A stretch of DNA of 64,000 nucleotides from Methylobacter sp. (GTDB lineage Bacteria > Pseudomonadota > Gammaproteobacteria > Methylococcales > Methylomonadaceae): positions 1-64,000 of the forward strand of contig NZ_JALOCF010000020.1 of NCBI RefSeq assembly GCF_023227905.1, given 5' to 3'. Made by a program: the position numbers and the translations under genes. This document shows positions 17,284-25,234 of this stretch, in pieces (within the stretch, counting starts at the first letter, position 1; each line of letters begins with the position of its first letter). A model generated the notes under the pieces. It had not been told where the DNA came from and did no database searches. It was given only the letters and a program-made list of their open reading frames with translations.

Positions 17284-17468
17284 ATATTCTCCTAAATTTT
17301 GTCGAAGATATTCAAAAGCCTTAAAGCGCACCTTATCTGCGGGTAAAATTATGTGGCTGATATCATGATAAGCCCGTCGGGCGACAAACAGCTGTCTCAA
17401 TAATCGATTTACACTTTTACCGCTATGTTAAAGAGGGATTGCCCGAATATTGTATTTTCGGGATTGCC

Positions 17469-17630
17469 TTATTTATTTTCTGGAATGATTAATTTTTCAT
17501 AGGGATAACAGCGGGTACCGCCTTTGGGGCGATATAAACAAGAGGTTTTTGCTTCGAGTTTGTCGGCGTTTTGCATCAATATAGAGACATTTATGAAATG
17601 TACCACTTGCGCATCGGAATCGCCATACAT
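17469..17630 (-). CDS. Possible 53-residue hypothetical protein
   Basis: A short open frame starting ATG at 17630: MYGDSDAQVVHFINVSILMQ, then a stretch rich in K, R, C and Y ending GGTRCYPYEKLIIPENK. The composition looks protein-like. No good ribosome binding site is seen, and in-frame codons continue upstream (DEALHAF) to a stop, with a possible TTG start. A 10-bp perfect hairpin lies just upstream at 17647-17670. Not recognised as any family; it could also be a remnant. Confidence 0.35.
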   Translation of the reverse strand: MYGDSDAQVVHFINVSILMQNADKLEAKTSCLYRPKGGTRCYPYEKLIIPENK

Positions 17631-17646
17631 GAATGCATGCAACGCT

Positions 17647-17670
17647 TCATCAGTAAATAATTACTGATGA
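17647..17670. repeat. 10-bp perfect inverted repeat
   Basis: TCATCAGTAA, loop ATAA, TTACTGATGA. It lies between the short minus-strand ORF (starting 17630) and the plus-strand membrane protein gene (starting 17786), a position suited to an operator or a transcript-stabilising hairpin. No adjacent regulator gene. Confidence 0.5.
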
Positions 17671-17785
17671 GTCAGACTGCGGGTGGTCATGGCTCATTCA
17701 AGACGGTAAAATAAAAAACTACTGCAAAAAACTAAAGGTAATTTTTGCGGCGATTTTTAACAAATAATGAGTTAGGGAATAATTT

Positions 17786-18508
17786 ATGTGTTTTAGTGCT
17801 GATATGTCTCTGGGGCTGGGTCTGGCTGGACTGGCTGCATCGGGTGTTACTTTTCTGGATAAAAATGAGCCGTTGTGGGTTCGGGTTGCCAGGTCTTACG
17901 CCATTTTTCATTTTGCCTTGATGGAATTCATTCAGTATTTTGCTTATCCGGTCGCAGATCAGTGCGGTTATGGTACGAATCAACTTCTAAGCGAGCTGTC
18001 GGTGTATCATATAAGTTTGCAGGCACTAGCCATTATGCCCGCGTTGGCGACTTATTCATCCGACAAAACAGCGCTGAAAAAGGCGACCATCATCGGCGTA
18101 ATGCTCAGCTCTTCATTTCTGGTTTTCAGTTTTCTGCCTAAAGAAAAACAATTGTTTGAAATTGCCCCGAATTTTATAGGCAATATGGTCTCGTGCCTGT
18201 TCATGGGCAAATATCATATCGGCTACCACATCGGCAGTGCGTATGGTTTGCTGGTTACGTGGGGTTCGTTATTCGGTTTGGCGATCAGCGGATTTGTCTG
18301 GAAAGATAACTGGCGTATCGCTTCGTATCATTTTGTCATGGCGATCATGACGTTGTTTATGCCGCAGTGGATGTTTGGAGTGTCGACCGGCGAAGCGGCG
18401 GCGATGTATTGCTTTTATTCGATACCGATTACGATCAGCTTTATGCCGTACTTTAAAAAGTTCTTTACGGCACCGGCCGCAACAGATGAGCGCGAATTTG
18501 CCTATTAG
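17786..18508 (+). CDS. Multi-pass membrane protein with MCFS N-terminus
   Basis: A 240-residue protein beginning MCFSADMSLGLGLAGLAAS, an opening shared with several uncharacterised membrane families (DUF5765/DUF6629 type). About seven hydrophobic segments follow, with FALMEFIQYFAYPV and a histidine/glycine-rich FMGKYHIGYHIGSAYGLLV in the middle. The short C-terminus is charged. Upstream is a weak purine-rich RBS (TAGGGAAT). The function is unknown. It precedes the H4MPT block by about 70 bases; whether it belongs to that transcript is unclear. Confidence 0.65.
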   Translation: MCFSADMSLGLGLAGLAASGVTFLDKNEPLWVRVARSYAIFHFALMEFIQYFAYPVADQCGYGTNQLLSELSVYHISLQALAIMPALATYSSDKTALKKATIIGVMLSSSFLVFSFLPKEKQLFEIAPNFIGNMVSCLFMGKYHIGYHIGSAYGLLVTWGSLFGLAISGFVWKDNWRIASYHFVMAIMTLFMPQWMFGVSTGEAAAMYCFYSIPITISFMPYFKKFFTAPAATDEREFAY

Positions 18509-18579
18509 GCATTATGCGCCCTGCCAGTCTGCCTGGATTTCATGCGTTTTACAAAAATAGCCCGACTCGTTTCCTAATT

Positions 18580-19515
18580 ATGTTTTTTGCCAAAGATTTT
18601 ATTGAAACTGCGGAAGGGCTTATTTTTGCTGTGGTTGAGCAGGGGCTGGAAGATGGCAAGGTACTGTGCTTTTTGCGCTACGTGCGTGACTCTTCCGGAT
18701 GGAAAAAGGTTGGCACTGAACAGGCCAATCATCTGCTGCAACAACGGTATGCAGAGTATCTGCATTATTCTCCGGTTCTAGATGCGCATTTGCATGCGGT
18801 CGCGACAGGCCGGATCGTCAAGCATCATCAGCCCAAACACAGGTTGCAGCAGCTTATGCAAGCGGCGCAACATGATATTGTCGAGCAGGATTTGTTCCGG
18901 TTGTGTCAATTGCTTGAACAACACGGCCTGGATTTGGCGCAGATCGGCATTACCGGTTCTTTGCTGATCGGCGTGCAAAATTCAGGTTCGGATATCGATC
19001 TGGTTTGTTATGGCCGGGATGTTTTTCACCAATGCAGGGCAATTGCCCGCAAGCTTATCAAACTGGGCGATTTGCAAGCCCTGAATGATCATGATTGGCA
19101 GCAGTCTTACCAGCGCCGGTCATGCGATTTAAGCTTTGATGATTATGTCTGGCATGAGCAGCGTAAATGCAACAAGGCCGTGATTAACGGGCGGAAATTT
19201 GATTTGAGTTTTATCGATCATGGCGCAAGTCCTGAGTCCGTTGTGTACCAAAAATGCGAGGCAATTACTTTGCGCTGCAAGGTAATTGACGATGCTCATG
19301 CGTTCGATTATCCCGCTGAATTTAAAATAGACCATCACCGGATCAGCTCTATTGTCTGCTTTACGGCGACTTATACCGGGCAGGCTGTTACCGGGGAAAT
19401 GATCGAGGTATCAGGCGTGCTGGAGCAATCGGAGCAAGGTGTTAAACGCATCGTGGTTGGTTCCAGCCGTGAAGCGCATGGGGAATATATTAAGGTTGTT
19501 CATTGCTTAAGTTAG
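18580..19515 (+). CDS. Nucleotidyltransferase-fold protein at the head of the H4MPT block
   Basis: About 311 residues if started at MFFAKDFIET (18580); an in-frame ATG at 18514 would add 22 residues. The core GITGSLLIGVQNSGSDIDLV has the G-S-x(n)-G-S-D-x-D pattern of the polymerase-beta nucleotidyltransferase fold, and KFDLSFID supplies the likely third acidic strand. The N-terminal 85 residues (IFAVVEQGLEDGKVLCFLRY) look like a separate beta domain. The gene overlaps the next gene (HAD phosphatase) by 13 bases, so it belongs to the same transcript as mptG and mch. A role in cofactor assembly is inferred from context only. Confidence 0.7.
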   Translation: MFFAKDFIETAEGLIFAVVEQGLEDGKVLCFLRYVRDSSGWKKVGTEQANHLLQQRYAEYLHYSPVLDAHLHAVATGRIVKHHQPKHRLQQLMQAAQHDIVEQDLFRLCQLLEQHGLDLAQIGITGSLLIGVQNSGSDIDLVCYGRDVFHQCRAIARKLIKLGDLQALNDHDWQQSYQRRSCDLSFDDYVWHEQRKCNKAVINGRKFDLSFIDHGASPESVVYQKCEAITLRCKVIDDAHAFDYPAEFKIDHHRISSIVCFTATYTGQAVTGEMIEVSGVLEQSEQGVKRIVVGSSREAHGEYIKVVHCLS

Positions 19516-20165
19516 CTGATTTTGATGCGGTTATCTTCGATATGGACGGCTTGGTCCTGGATACCGAGAGCACCTATATTGTCGCTTGGCAGCAGGCCGC
19601 AGATGCGATGGGCTATGAGTTTTCAGATGATTTTTGTCTGTCGCTGTCAGGGTGTCATTACAAGGATGTGGAACTGAAACTGGCTGAACATTGCGGGGCC
19701 GAATTTAATCTGCAAACCTTTAACCGCCTAAGTAGCGATTTTTGGCGTGAATATGTCGATGTTCACGGCATAAAAATCAAGCACGGTTTTTTTGGGTTGC
19801 TGGAGCTGCTGATCCGGCAAAAAATACCCTATTGCATGGCGACCAACAGCCCGGCGGAAAATGCGCTGGAATGTCTTCAGCTGGCCGGAATCGAAGAGCT
19901 TTTTTCAATTGTCGTCACCCGTGAGCAGGTTCGGAACGGCAAGCCGGAACCGGATATTTTTTTAAAGGCTGCCGAGTTGATGCAATCAGACATCAGTCGG
20001 TGCTTGGTGATTGAAGATTCGCTTGCCGGTATCGTGGCGGCGTCCCGAGCGGGGGCTGTTACGGTGCTGGTGCCGTCGACAGCGCAAATCGATCCGCTGG
20101 CAATTGAACTGTGCGATTTGATGGTCAGCGATCTGGAGCAATTGACAAGCATGATCCACGCTTAG
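19503..20165 (+). CDS. HAD-superfamily phosphatase/phosphoglucomutase-like hydrolase
   Basis: A 220-residue protein (TTG start overlapping the previous gene) of the beta-phosphoglucomutase-like HAD subfamily. Motif I is AVIFDMDGLVLDTEST (Asp nucleophile and general acid), motif II is YCMATNS, motif III is the lysine in RNGKPEPDIF, and motif IV is CLVIEDSLAGIVAA. The cap domain lies between residues 18 and 80. It lies 67 bases before the beta-RFAP synthase gene. The substrate is unknown. A phosphatase step in pterin or ribofuranosyl precursor synthesis would fit the neighbours but is speculation. Confidence 0.88.
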   Translation: MLKLADFDAVIFDMDGLVLDTESTYIVAWQQAADAMGYEFSDDFCLSLSGCHYKDVELKLAEHCGAEFNLQTFNRLSSDFWREYVDVHGIKIKHGFFGLLELLIRQKIPYCMATNSPAENALECLQLAGIEELFSIVVTREQVRNGKPEPDIFLKAAELMQSDISRCLVIEDSLAGIVAASRAGAVTVLVPSTAQIDPLAIELCDLMVSDLEQLTSMIHA

Positions 20166-20232
20166 TTCGCAGCCAATAGGCCGATCATGTATACTTCCAA
20201 TATTTTTTGCAGCACAAACATAGCCATAATCC

Positions 20233-21195
20233 TTGATAGTTCAACATTCTAAAGTCTCAGTCATTGCTCCCGCCAGACTGCACATGGGGTTTATTGATTT
20301 AAGCGGATCATTAGGCCGACATTTCGGCAGTATCGGCGTTGCGCTTAATGAAATCAGCACTCGTCTGTCAGTCACCCGTGCGGAGCAGTTCGCCATTACC
20401 GGCCCAGCCGCACAACGGGCCGAGAAATGCATGTCCAAGTTGTGCGAAGCGCTGCATGTACCCGACAAGCTCAGCATCACCATTGAAACCGCAATTCCGG
20501 AACATGTAGGCTTGGGTTCCGGCACGCAAATGTCGCTGGCGATCGGTGCGGCGCTTAATGAATTTTACGGGTTGGGGCTTAGCGTGCGGGAAATCGCCGC
20601 CGTGGCTGACCGGGGCTTGCGTTCCGGCATCGGTATCGGTGTTTTCGAGCAGGGTGGCCTGGTTGTCGATGGCGGCCGTGGCGAAAAAACCATTACCCCG
20701 CCGGTCTTGGCTCATATGGATGTGCCGGACGAGTGGCGGTTTATTCTGGTGTTCGATGAACGAGGCCAAGGCTTGCACGGTCAGCAGGAAATACAGGCTT
20801 TTGAAGAGCTGCCGCCTTTTCCCCGGCAGGAAGCTGCGCGGCTATGCTATTTATTGTTGATGCAGGGACTGCCTGCAGTGGCTGAAAACGATATCGTTAG
20901 CTTCGGTGATGTGATTACTCAGTTGCAACGCTCGGTTGGAGAACATTTCTCTTCGGCCCAAGGCGGCGTTTTTACCAGTCCCGAAGTGGCGGCGGCCATG
21001 CAATGGCTGGAACGGCAAGGCGCTGTAGGTATCGGCCAGACTTCATGGGGGCCGACCGGGTTTTGCGCCATTGATGGGGTTCAATTGGCTGAAACAATCG
21101 CCGATCAGGCAAGGCAAGAGTTTGCACATTTCGATAAGTTAAGTTTTGTTGTCGCCAGTGCGCGAAACAGCGGCGGGGAAGTTTTTGTCGGTTAA
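20233..21195 (+). CDS. mptG: Beta-ribofuranosylaminobenzene 5'-phosphate synthase (MptG-type)
   Basis: A 320-residue GHMP-kinase-fold enzyme that joins PRPP with 4-aminobenzoate (or 4-hydroxybenzoate) and releases CO2, the first committed step of methanopterin synthesis. Family features: VIAPARLHMGFIDLSGSLGR at the N-terminus, the GHMP-like glycine loop PEHVGLGSGTQMSLAIGAAL (about 97-116), GIGIGVFEQGGLVVDGGRG, and IGQTSWGPTGFCAIDG near the end. The start is TTG at 20233. It is in the operon with the Orf17-type gene, mch, orf5, orf7 and fae. This gene is restricted to methanogens and H4MPT-using bacteria, so it is strong evidence for the pathway. Confidence 0.92.
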   Translation: MIVQHSKVSVIAPARLHMGFIDLSGSLGRHFGSIGVALNEISTRLSVTRAEQFAITGPAAQRAEKCMSKLCEALHVPDKLSITIETAIPEHVGLGSGTQMSLAIGAALNEFYGLGLSVREIAAVADRGLRSGIGIGVFEQGGLVVDGGRGEKTITPPVLAHMDVPDEWRFILVFDERGQGLHGQQEIQAFEELPPFPRQEAARLCYLLLMQGLPAVAENDIVSFGDVITQLQRSVGEHFSSAQGGVFTSPEVAAAMQWLERQGAVGIGQTSWGPTGFCAIDGVQLAETIADQARQEFAHFDKLSFVVASARNSGGEVFVG

Positions 21196-21206
21196 TGTGA
21201 TGTAAC

Positions 21207-22346
21207 GTGGAAACGCTACTGATAGTCGCAGGTTCAGCGCGCATGCTGGCGCAGGCTGCGAAAAGCACAGGTTTAAAGCTCTTGGTCATTGATCTGTTTG
21301 CTGATCTGGACACCCAATGTTATGCGGAAGATTTCCAGCAGATCGCATCGTTAGCAGAACAAGACTTGGCACCTGCTGTAGATTATTTTATTCAAAGTTA
21401 TGTGGTAAAGCATGTCATTTACGGCAGTGGTTTTGAATGTTTTCCGGAAAGTCTGCGTTATCTATATAGTCGATTGATTGTGTTGGGAAACCATCCTGAG
21501 GTCTTTGCAAGACAGCTGGATAAACCGGCGTTTTTTTCAACACTGGATGATTTAAGTATTCCGTATCCGGAAGCTGCTTTTAGCGCGCCAGCTTGTACAG
21601 ATGATTGGCTGATTAAGCCTATGCAGGGGCAGGGCGGTATCGGAATAAAACATTACCATGCCAATGATAAGGCAAAGGTGCCGGTTTACTGGCAAAGGTT
21701 TCAAGCCGGAGTGCCACATTCAGTGCTGTTTCTGGCTGACGGGCAGCAGGCGCAAGTCGTCGGTTTTAATAGCCAGTGGCCGATTCGTTTAAGCGAGACT
21801 CAGGAATTTGTTTTTTCAGGCGTGGTCAATTGCACTGATCTGCCGGAGGAACACAAAGCGCAGGTAGCGGACTGGCTAAAGCAGACGGTTCCGGCATTTG
21901 GACTAAGAGGCTTAAATTCGCTGGATTTTATTCATGCGGATGGATGTAGTTATGTTCTGGAAATCAATCCTCGGCCTTCTGCCAGTATGCAGTTATATGA
22001 TGAAGATTTGCTGGTACGGCATATTCAAGCCTGTGAGGGGACTGTGGGGGCGACTTCAGCCGCCCAATCTCTGGCTTTAAGGCGGCTGAAGTCGCCCCCA
22101 CAGATCGGCTATCAAGTCGTTTATGCCGAGCAGGATTTAATCATTCCAAGCCCATTCGAATGGCCGCCTTGGTGCATGGATTTGCCTAAACCCGGCGATA
22201 TGTGTCGCGCAGGACAGCCGATTTGCAGTATTATTGCGCACCAAAAAAACTCACAGTCGGTAGCGGAACAGCTGCGGGCTAAACAACAACTTATCATTAG
22301 TAAACTAAAAGGTTTTGACCGTCATGGAATATACAGCCAGCGTTAA
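21207..22346 (+). CDS. ATP-grasp protein of the H4MPT gene cluster (Orf17-type)
   Basis: A 379-residue protein with a GTG start 11 bases after mptG. It has an N-terminal pre-ATP-grasp domain (IVAGSARMLAQAAKSTGLKL), the ATP-grasp lysine loop DDWLIKPMQGQGGIGIKHY (about 131-149), and metal-binding LRGLNSLDFIHADG and YVLEINPRPSASMQLYDEDL. It matches the Orf17 proteins that neighbour mch in methylotrophs. An amide- or peptide-bond-forming role in cofactor synthesis is likely but unproven. A perfect 23-bp inverted repeat (22042-22103) lies inside the frame and encodes GTVGATSAAQSLALRRLKSP, an apparent insertion. The 3' end overlaps the mch start by 23 bases. Confidence 0.83.
   Translation: METLLIVAGSARMLAQAAKSTGLKLLVIDLFADLDTQCYAEDFQQIASLAEQDLAPAVDYFIQSYVVKHVIYGSGFECFPESLRYLYSRLIVLGNHPEVFARQLDKPAFFSTLDDLSIPYPEAAFSAPACTDDWLIKPMQGQGGIGIKHYHANDKAKVPVYWQRFQAGVPHSVLFLADGQQAQVVGFNSQWPIRLSETQEFVFSGVVNCTDLPEEHKAQVADWLKQTVPAFGLRGLNSLDFIHADGCSYVLEINPRPSASMQLYDEDLLVRHIQACEGTVGATSAAQSLALRRLKSPPQIGYQVVYAEQDLIIPSPFEWPPWCMDLPKPGDMCRAGQPICSIIAHQKNSQSVAEQLRAKQQLIISKLKGFDRHGIYSQR
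22042..22103. repeat. Perfect 23-bp inverted repeat inside the Orf17-type coding sequence
   Basis: The left arm is 22042-22064 (CTGTGGGGGCGACTTCAGCC plus GCC) and the right arm 22081-22103 is its exact reverse complement, with a 16-base loop. The whole unit stays open in the reading frame. The arms are GC-rich and would form a very stable hairpin in mRNA. The form is that of a small dispersed palindromic (REP/MITE-like) unit. Confidence 0.9.
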
Positions 22347-23361
22347 CAAATTGACCCAGCCCTTGGTTCAGCATTTACTCGATAATGCGGATAAATTACG
22401 TTTAGGTGTGGAAAAGTTAGCCAATGGCTGCACCATCATTGATGCGGGCATTAAAGTGCCCGGCGGCATCGAGGCGGGTCGTATTATTGCTGAAATTTGT
22501 CTTGGCGGCATGGGTACTGTAACCATCAGCCACAGTCCTTATACAACCAACTGGCCGCTGTCTGTGACTGTGCATACCGGCAATCCGGTTCTGGGTTGTT
22601 TGGGCAGTCAATATGCGGGCTGGAGTTTGTCTCATGAGAAATATTATGCACTTGGTTCAGGCCCCGCTCGCGCTATGGCAACCAAGACAAAGGACGGCAA
22701 GCAGGAGCCTGTTGAAGAGTTGTACAAGGAATTAGACTATCAGGACAGTAATGATTCCACTGTCTTAGTCATTGAAAACGATGCAGTGCCGCCAGTTGAA
22801 ATCGTCGAAAAAGTCGCCGCAGCCTGTAAGATTGATCCTTCAAAACTGACCATTATCGTTACCCCGACCAGCAGTCTGGCCGGTGGCGTGCAAGTGGTTG
22901 CGCGCGTGCTTGAGGTGGCCATGCACAAGGCTCATGCCTTGCATTTCCCACTAGAGAACATCATCGACGGCAGTGGCAGCGCACCGATCTGCCCTCCGCA
23001 CCCGAATTTTGTCAAAGCCATGGGTCGCACCAATGACGCCATCCTGTTCGCAGGCCAAGTGCATATTTTCGTGAAAGGCAGCGATGAAGAAGCTGAAAAA
23101 CTGGCTAAGGAACTGCCCAGCTCAACATCTAAGGATTACGGCAAGCCTTTTGCGGATATCTTCAAACAGTATGAATACGATTTCTTTAAGATCGATGCGA
23201 TGCTGTTCAGTCCAGCCAGCGTTATTGTGACTGCGGTTGAGTCCGGTAAAAGTTTCCGTGCGGGCAAGCTGGATAATGCCTTGCTGGATCAATCGTTTGG
23301 AGCGTACGACTGCAAGGATGCAGGAGATAGAGCAACTCAGGAGCAGTTGCCGAGAGCGTAG
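22324..23361 (+). CDS. mch: Methenyltetrahydromethanopterin cyclohydrolase
   Basis: A 345-residue enzyme that interconverts methenyl-H4MPT and formyl-H4MPT in formaldehyde oxidation, in the cytoplasm. Strong family segments: NGCTIIDAGIKVPGGIEAGR, GMGTVTISHSPYTTNWPLSV, VHTGNPVLGCLGSQYAGWSL, YALGSGPARAM, and IIDGSGSAPICPPHPNFVKA. I used the ATG at 22324 rather than the TTG nine bases before it. The last 18 codons (YDCKDAGDRATQEQLPRA) come from a repeat element also found at 27418-27467 and are probably not part of the ancestral protein. Orf5 follows after 2 bases. Confidence 0.95.
   Translation: MEYTASVNKLTQPLVQHLLDNADKLRLGVEKLANGCTIIDAGIKVPGGIEAGRIIAEICLGGMGTVTISHSPYTTNWPLSVTVHTGNPVLGCLGSQYAGWSLSHEKYYALGSGPARAMATKTKDGKQEPVEELYKELDYQDSNDSTVLVIENDAVPPVEIVEKVAAACKIDPSKLTIIVTPTSSLAGGVQVVARVLEVAMHKAHALHFPLENIIDGSGSAPICPPHPNFVKAMGRTNDAILFAGQVHIFVKGSDEEAEKLAKELPSSTSKDYGKPFADIFKQYEYDFFKIDAMLFSPASVIVTAVESGKSFRAGKLDNALLDQSFGAYDCKDAGDRATQEQLPRA
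23307..23355 (+). repeat. Dispersed ~50-bp repeat, copy 1 (3' end of mch)
   Basis: Begins CGACTGCAAGGATGCAGGAG and ends GGAGCAGTTGCCGAGA. About 43 of 50 aligned positions are identical to 27418-27467. It contains GCAACT...AGTTGC, a small hairpin. It supplies the C-terminal residues of Mch. Confidence 0.75.
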
Positions 23362-23363
23362 GC

Positions 23364-24269
23364 GTGGGTCGTATAGCAATTTTTACCGATGATCCCGGCT
23401 GGCATGGCAAGCAATTAAGCTTGGCCTTTGCCAGTCGCGGCTACAGTTGTGACTATGTTTCGTTGACGGAATGCCGGTTTGCAATCGAAGCCGGCCAACA
23501 ACCGATCTTTATTCCTGGTTTCGAATATGAACTTCCGGACGCGGCTTTTGTACGCGGCGTGCCCGGCGGTTCGCTTGAGGAAGTCGTGTTGTATCTGGAT
23601 TTTTTGCACGCATTAAAGGCGATGGGAATTCCTGTTTACAATGACGGGCACGCGGTAGAACGCAGCGTCGATAAGGCCATGACCAGTTTTTTACTGCACA
23701 ATGCGGGGCTGCCGACGCCGATGACATGGGTGCTGCGTGATCATAAAGAAGCGTTAAGGATTGCCGAAACTGAACTAAAACAGGGTAATTTACTGATTAG
23801 CAAGCCGTTGTTCGGCTCGCAAGGCGAAGGCATACGTCGGATAGAAAAATCGACTGATTTATTCTGGCTGACCAGCAGTCACGGCGTTTATTACTTGCAA
23901 CGTTTTGTTCATTGCCATGGCGAAGGTTTTTCCGATCACCGCGTTTTTGTGATTAACGGCCGGGCGGTTGCGGCAATGCGAAGACGCGGAACATTCTGGC
24001 TGAATAATGTTGCTCGTGGCGCCTCTTGCGAGCTGATTGGTTTAGAACCTGAAATGGTCGATATGGCCGTTAAAGCGACGGCCGCATTGGCAATGGACTA
24101 TGCCGGAGTCGATATTATCCGGGACCGGGACGGGCGCTGCACGATCATTGAAGTTAACAGCATCCCGGCCTGGAAAGGGCTGGAAAGCGTTTGTGACGTT
24201 AATATTGCCGGGCTGATGGTGGACGATTTAATCGCCCGCAAGATGAACAAAAAAACTGTCGCAGCATGA
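23364..24269 (+). CDS. RimK-type ATP-grasp protein (Orf5 of the H4MPT cluster)
   Basis: A 301-residue protein with a GTG start two bases after mch. The N-terminal part is GRIAIFTDDPGWHGKQLSLA. The ATP-grasp region has SVDKAMTSFLLHNAGLPTP, LLISKPLFGSQGEGIRRIEK (P-loop-like lysine), FSDHRVFVINGRAVAAMRR, and the metal-binding end DGRCTIIEVNSIPAWKGLE. RimK/MptN enzymes add glutamate residues to folates, F420 or H4MPT, so a similar ligation is likely; the exact reaction in bacteria is not fixed by sequence. It overlaps the CitG-like gene by 4 bases (ATGA). Confidence 0.87.
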   Translation: MGRIAIFTDDPGWHGKQLSLAFASRGYSCDYVSLTECRFAIEAGQQPIFIPGFEYELPDAAFVRGVPGGSLEEVVLYLDFLHALKAMGIPVYNDGHAVERSVDKAMTSFLLHNAGLPTPMTWVLRDHKEALRIAETELKQGNLLISKPLFGSQGEGIRRIEKSTDLFWLTSSHGVYYLQRFVHCHGEGFSDHRVFVINGRAVAAMRRRGTFWLNNVARGASCELIGLEPEMVDMAVKATAALAMDYAGVDIIRDRDGRCTIIEVNSIPAWKGLESVCDVNIAGLMVDDLIARKMNKKTVAA

Positions 24270-25117
24270 CGATTTCGCCAGAGCACCTTGGCGAGCTTTA
24301 CCGGCAAGCCTGCGAGGTTGACGTGCAGGCATTCAAACCCGGTAATGTCAGTGTTTATGCGGATGGACATGAAATGACGGTGGCCGACTTCAGAACCAGT
24401 GCCAAAGTCAGCGCGGAACCCCTTTGTAATCCTGAGTATTCCTTGGGCGAAAAAATTTACTATGCCGTCAAGGCAACGCGCGAGGCGGTAGGTTGCAATA
24501 CCAATTTAGGCATTATTTTGCTTTGTGCGCCATTGATTCAGGCAATCAGCCATAAAAATCAAGGATTAACGTTAAGACAGGCGGTAAGCAAGGTTCTTAG
24601 AGAAACAACGCTAGAAGACGCCGATTGGGTTTTCAAGGCCATTACCTTAGCGTCCCCAGGTGGACTGGGTAGTTCTGATGAACAGGATGTCCATGAAAAA
24701 GCGTCGGTTACATTGCTTGAGGCGATGAAAATAGCCAGCGCGAAAGACCGCATTGCGCTCCAATACGTAACTGATTATCAGGAAATTTTTAATTTCCTAC
24801 TTTTAAGGTATAATACCGGACTTAATCGATGGAGTGACCGGAATTGGGCTGCAGTGGCGGTGTATGCTGACATGCTGAGTCAATTTCCCGATAGCCATAT
24901 CGAAAGGAAGTACGGAAATCAGTATTCTGAGATGGTAGCTAGCAGAATGGCTCGGCTCAGTGAGGAGATGTCCAAAACTGATAATCCTGAGCAAATAAAG
25001 CCGTTGCTTTTTTGCCTGGATCAGGAGCTTAAGCTTTATGGTATAAATCCGGGTACTACAGCTGATATGATTGTGGCCACAGTATTAACGGCATTTTTAG
25101 AGGATCTTAATCAGTAA
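24266..25117 (+). CDS. Triphosphoribosyl-dephospho-CoA synthase-like protein (Orf7 of the H4MPT cluster)
   Basis: A 283-residue CitG/MdcB-family protein. LYRQACEVDVQAFKPGNVSV is the substrate-binding opening (E-V-x-x-x-KPGNV), TNLGIILLCAPLIQ is the central helix, and GINPGTTADMIVATVLTAFL is the family's C-terminal GTTADM motif. In citrate lyase the family makes a 2'-(5''-triphosphoribosyl) prosthetic group; in methylotrophs the homologue is encoded with mch and fae and probably acts in H4MPT or methylofuran synthesis. The stop codon lies inside a small inverted repeat (25113-25130). Confidence 0.87.
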   Translation: MTISPEHLGELYRQACEVDVQAFKPGNVSVYADGHEMTVADFRTSAKVSAEPLCNPEYSLGEKIYYAVKATREAVGCNTNLGIILLCAPLIQAISHKNQGLTLRQAVSKVLRETTLEDADWVFKAITLASPGGLGSSDEQDVHEKASVTLLEAMKIASAKDRIALQYVTDYQEIFNFLLLRYNTGLNRWSDRNWAAVAVYADMLSQFPDSHIERKYGNQYSEMVASRMARLSEEMSKTDNPEQIKPLLFCLDQELKLYGINPGTTADMIVATVLTAFLEDLNQ

Positions 25118-25130
25118 CAAGAGTGTTACT
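25113..25130. repeat. 7-bp inverted repeat across the orf7 stop codon
   Basis: AGTAACA, loop AGAG, TGTTACT. A second perfect repeat, ATTTGTT-AAA-AACAAAT, lies at 25149-25165 just ahead of the leader of fae. Either could be an operator or an mRNA processing hairpin separating the highly expressed fae message from the operon. No T-run follows, so neither is an ordinary terminator. Confidence 0.45.
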
Positions 25131-25234
25131 AATAGGGCTTCAAATGGAATTTGTTAAAAACAAATAAGGGGACATTAATAATGTCGATAGTAGATTCAAT
25201 TTTTTCATTTTTTTCTTCACAGGGGATAATAAGC

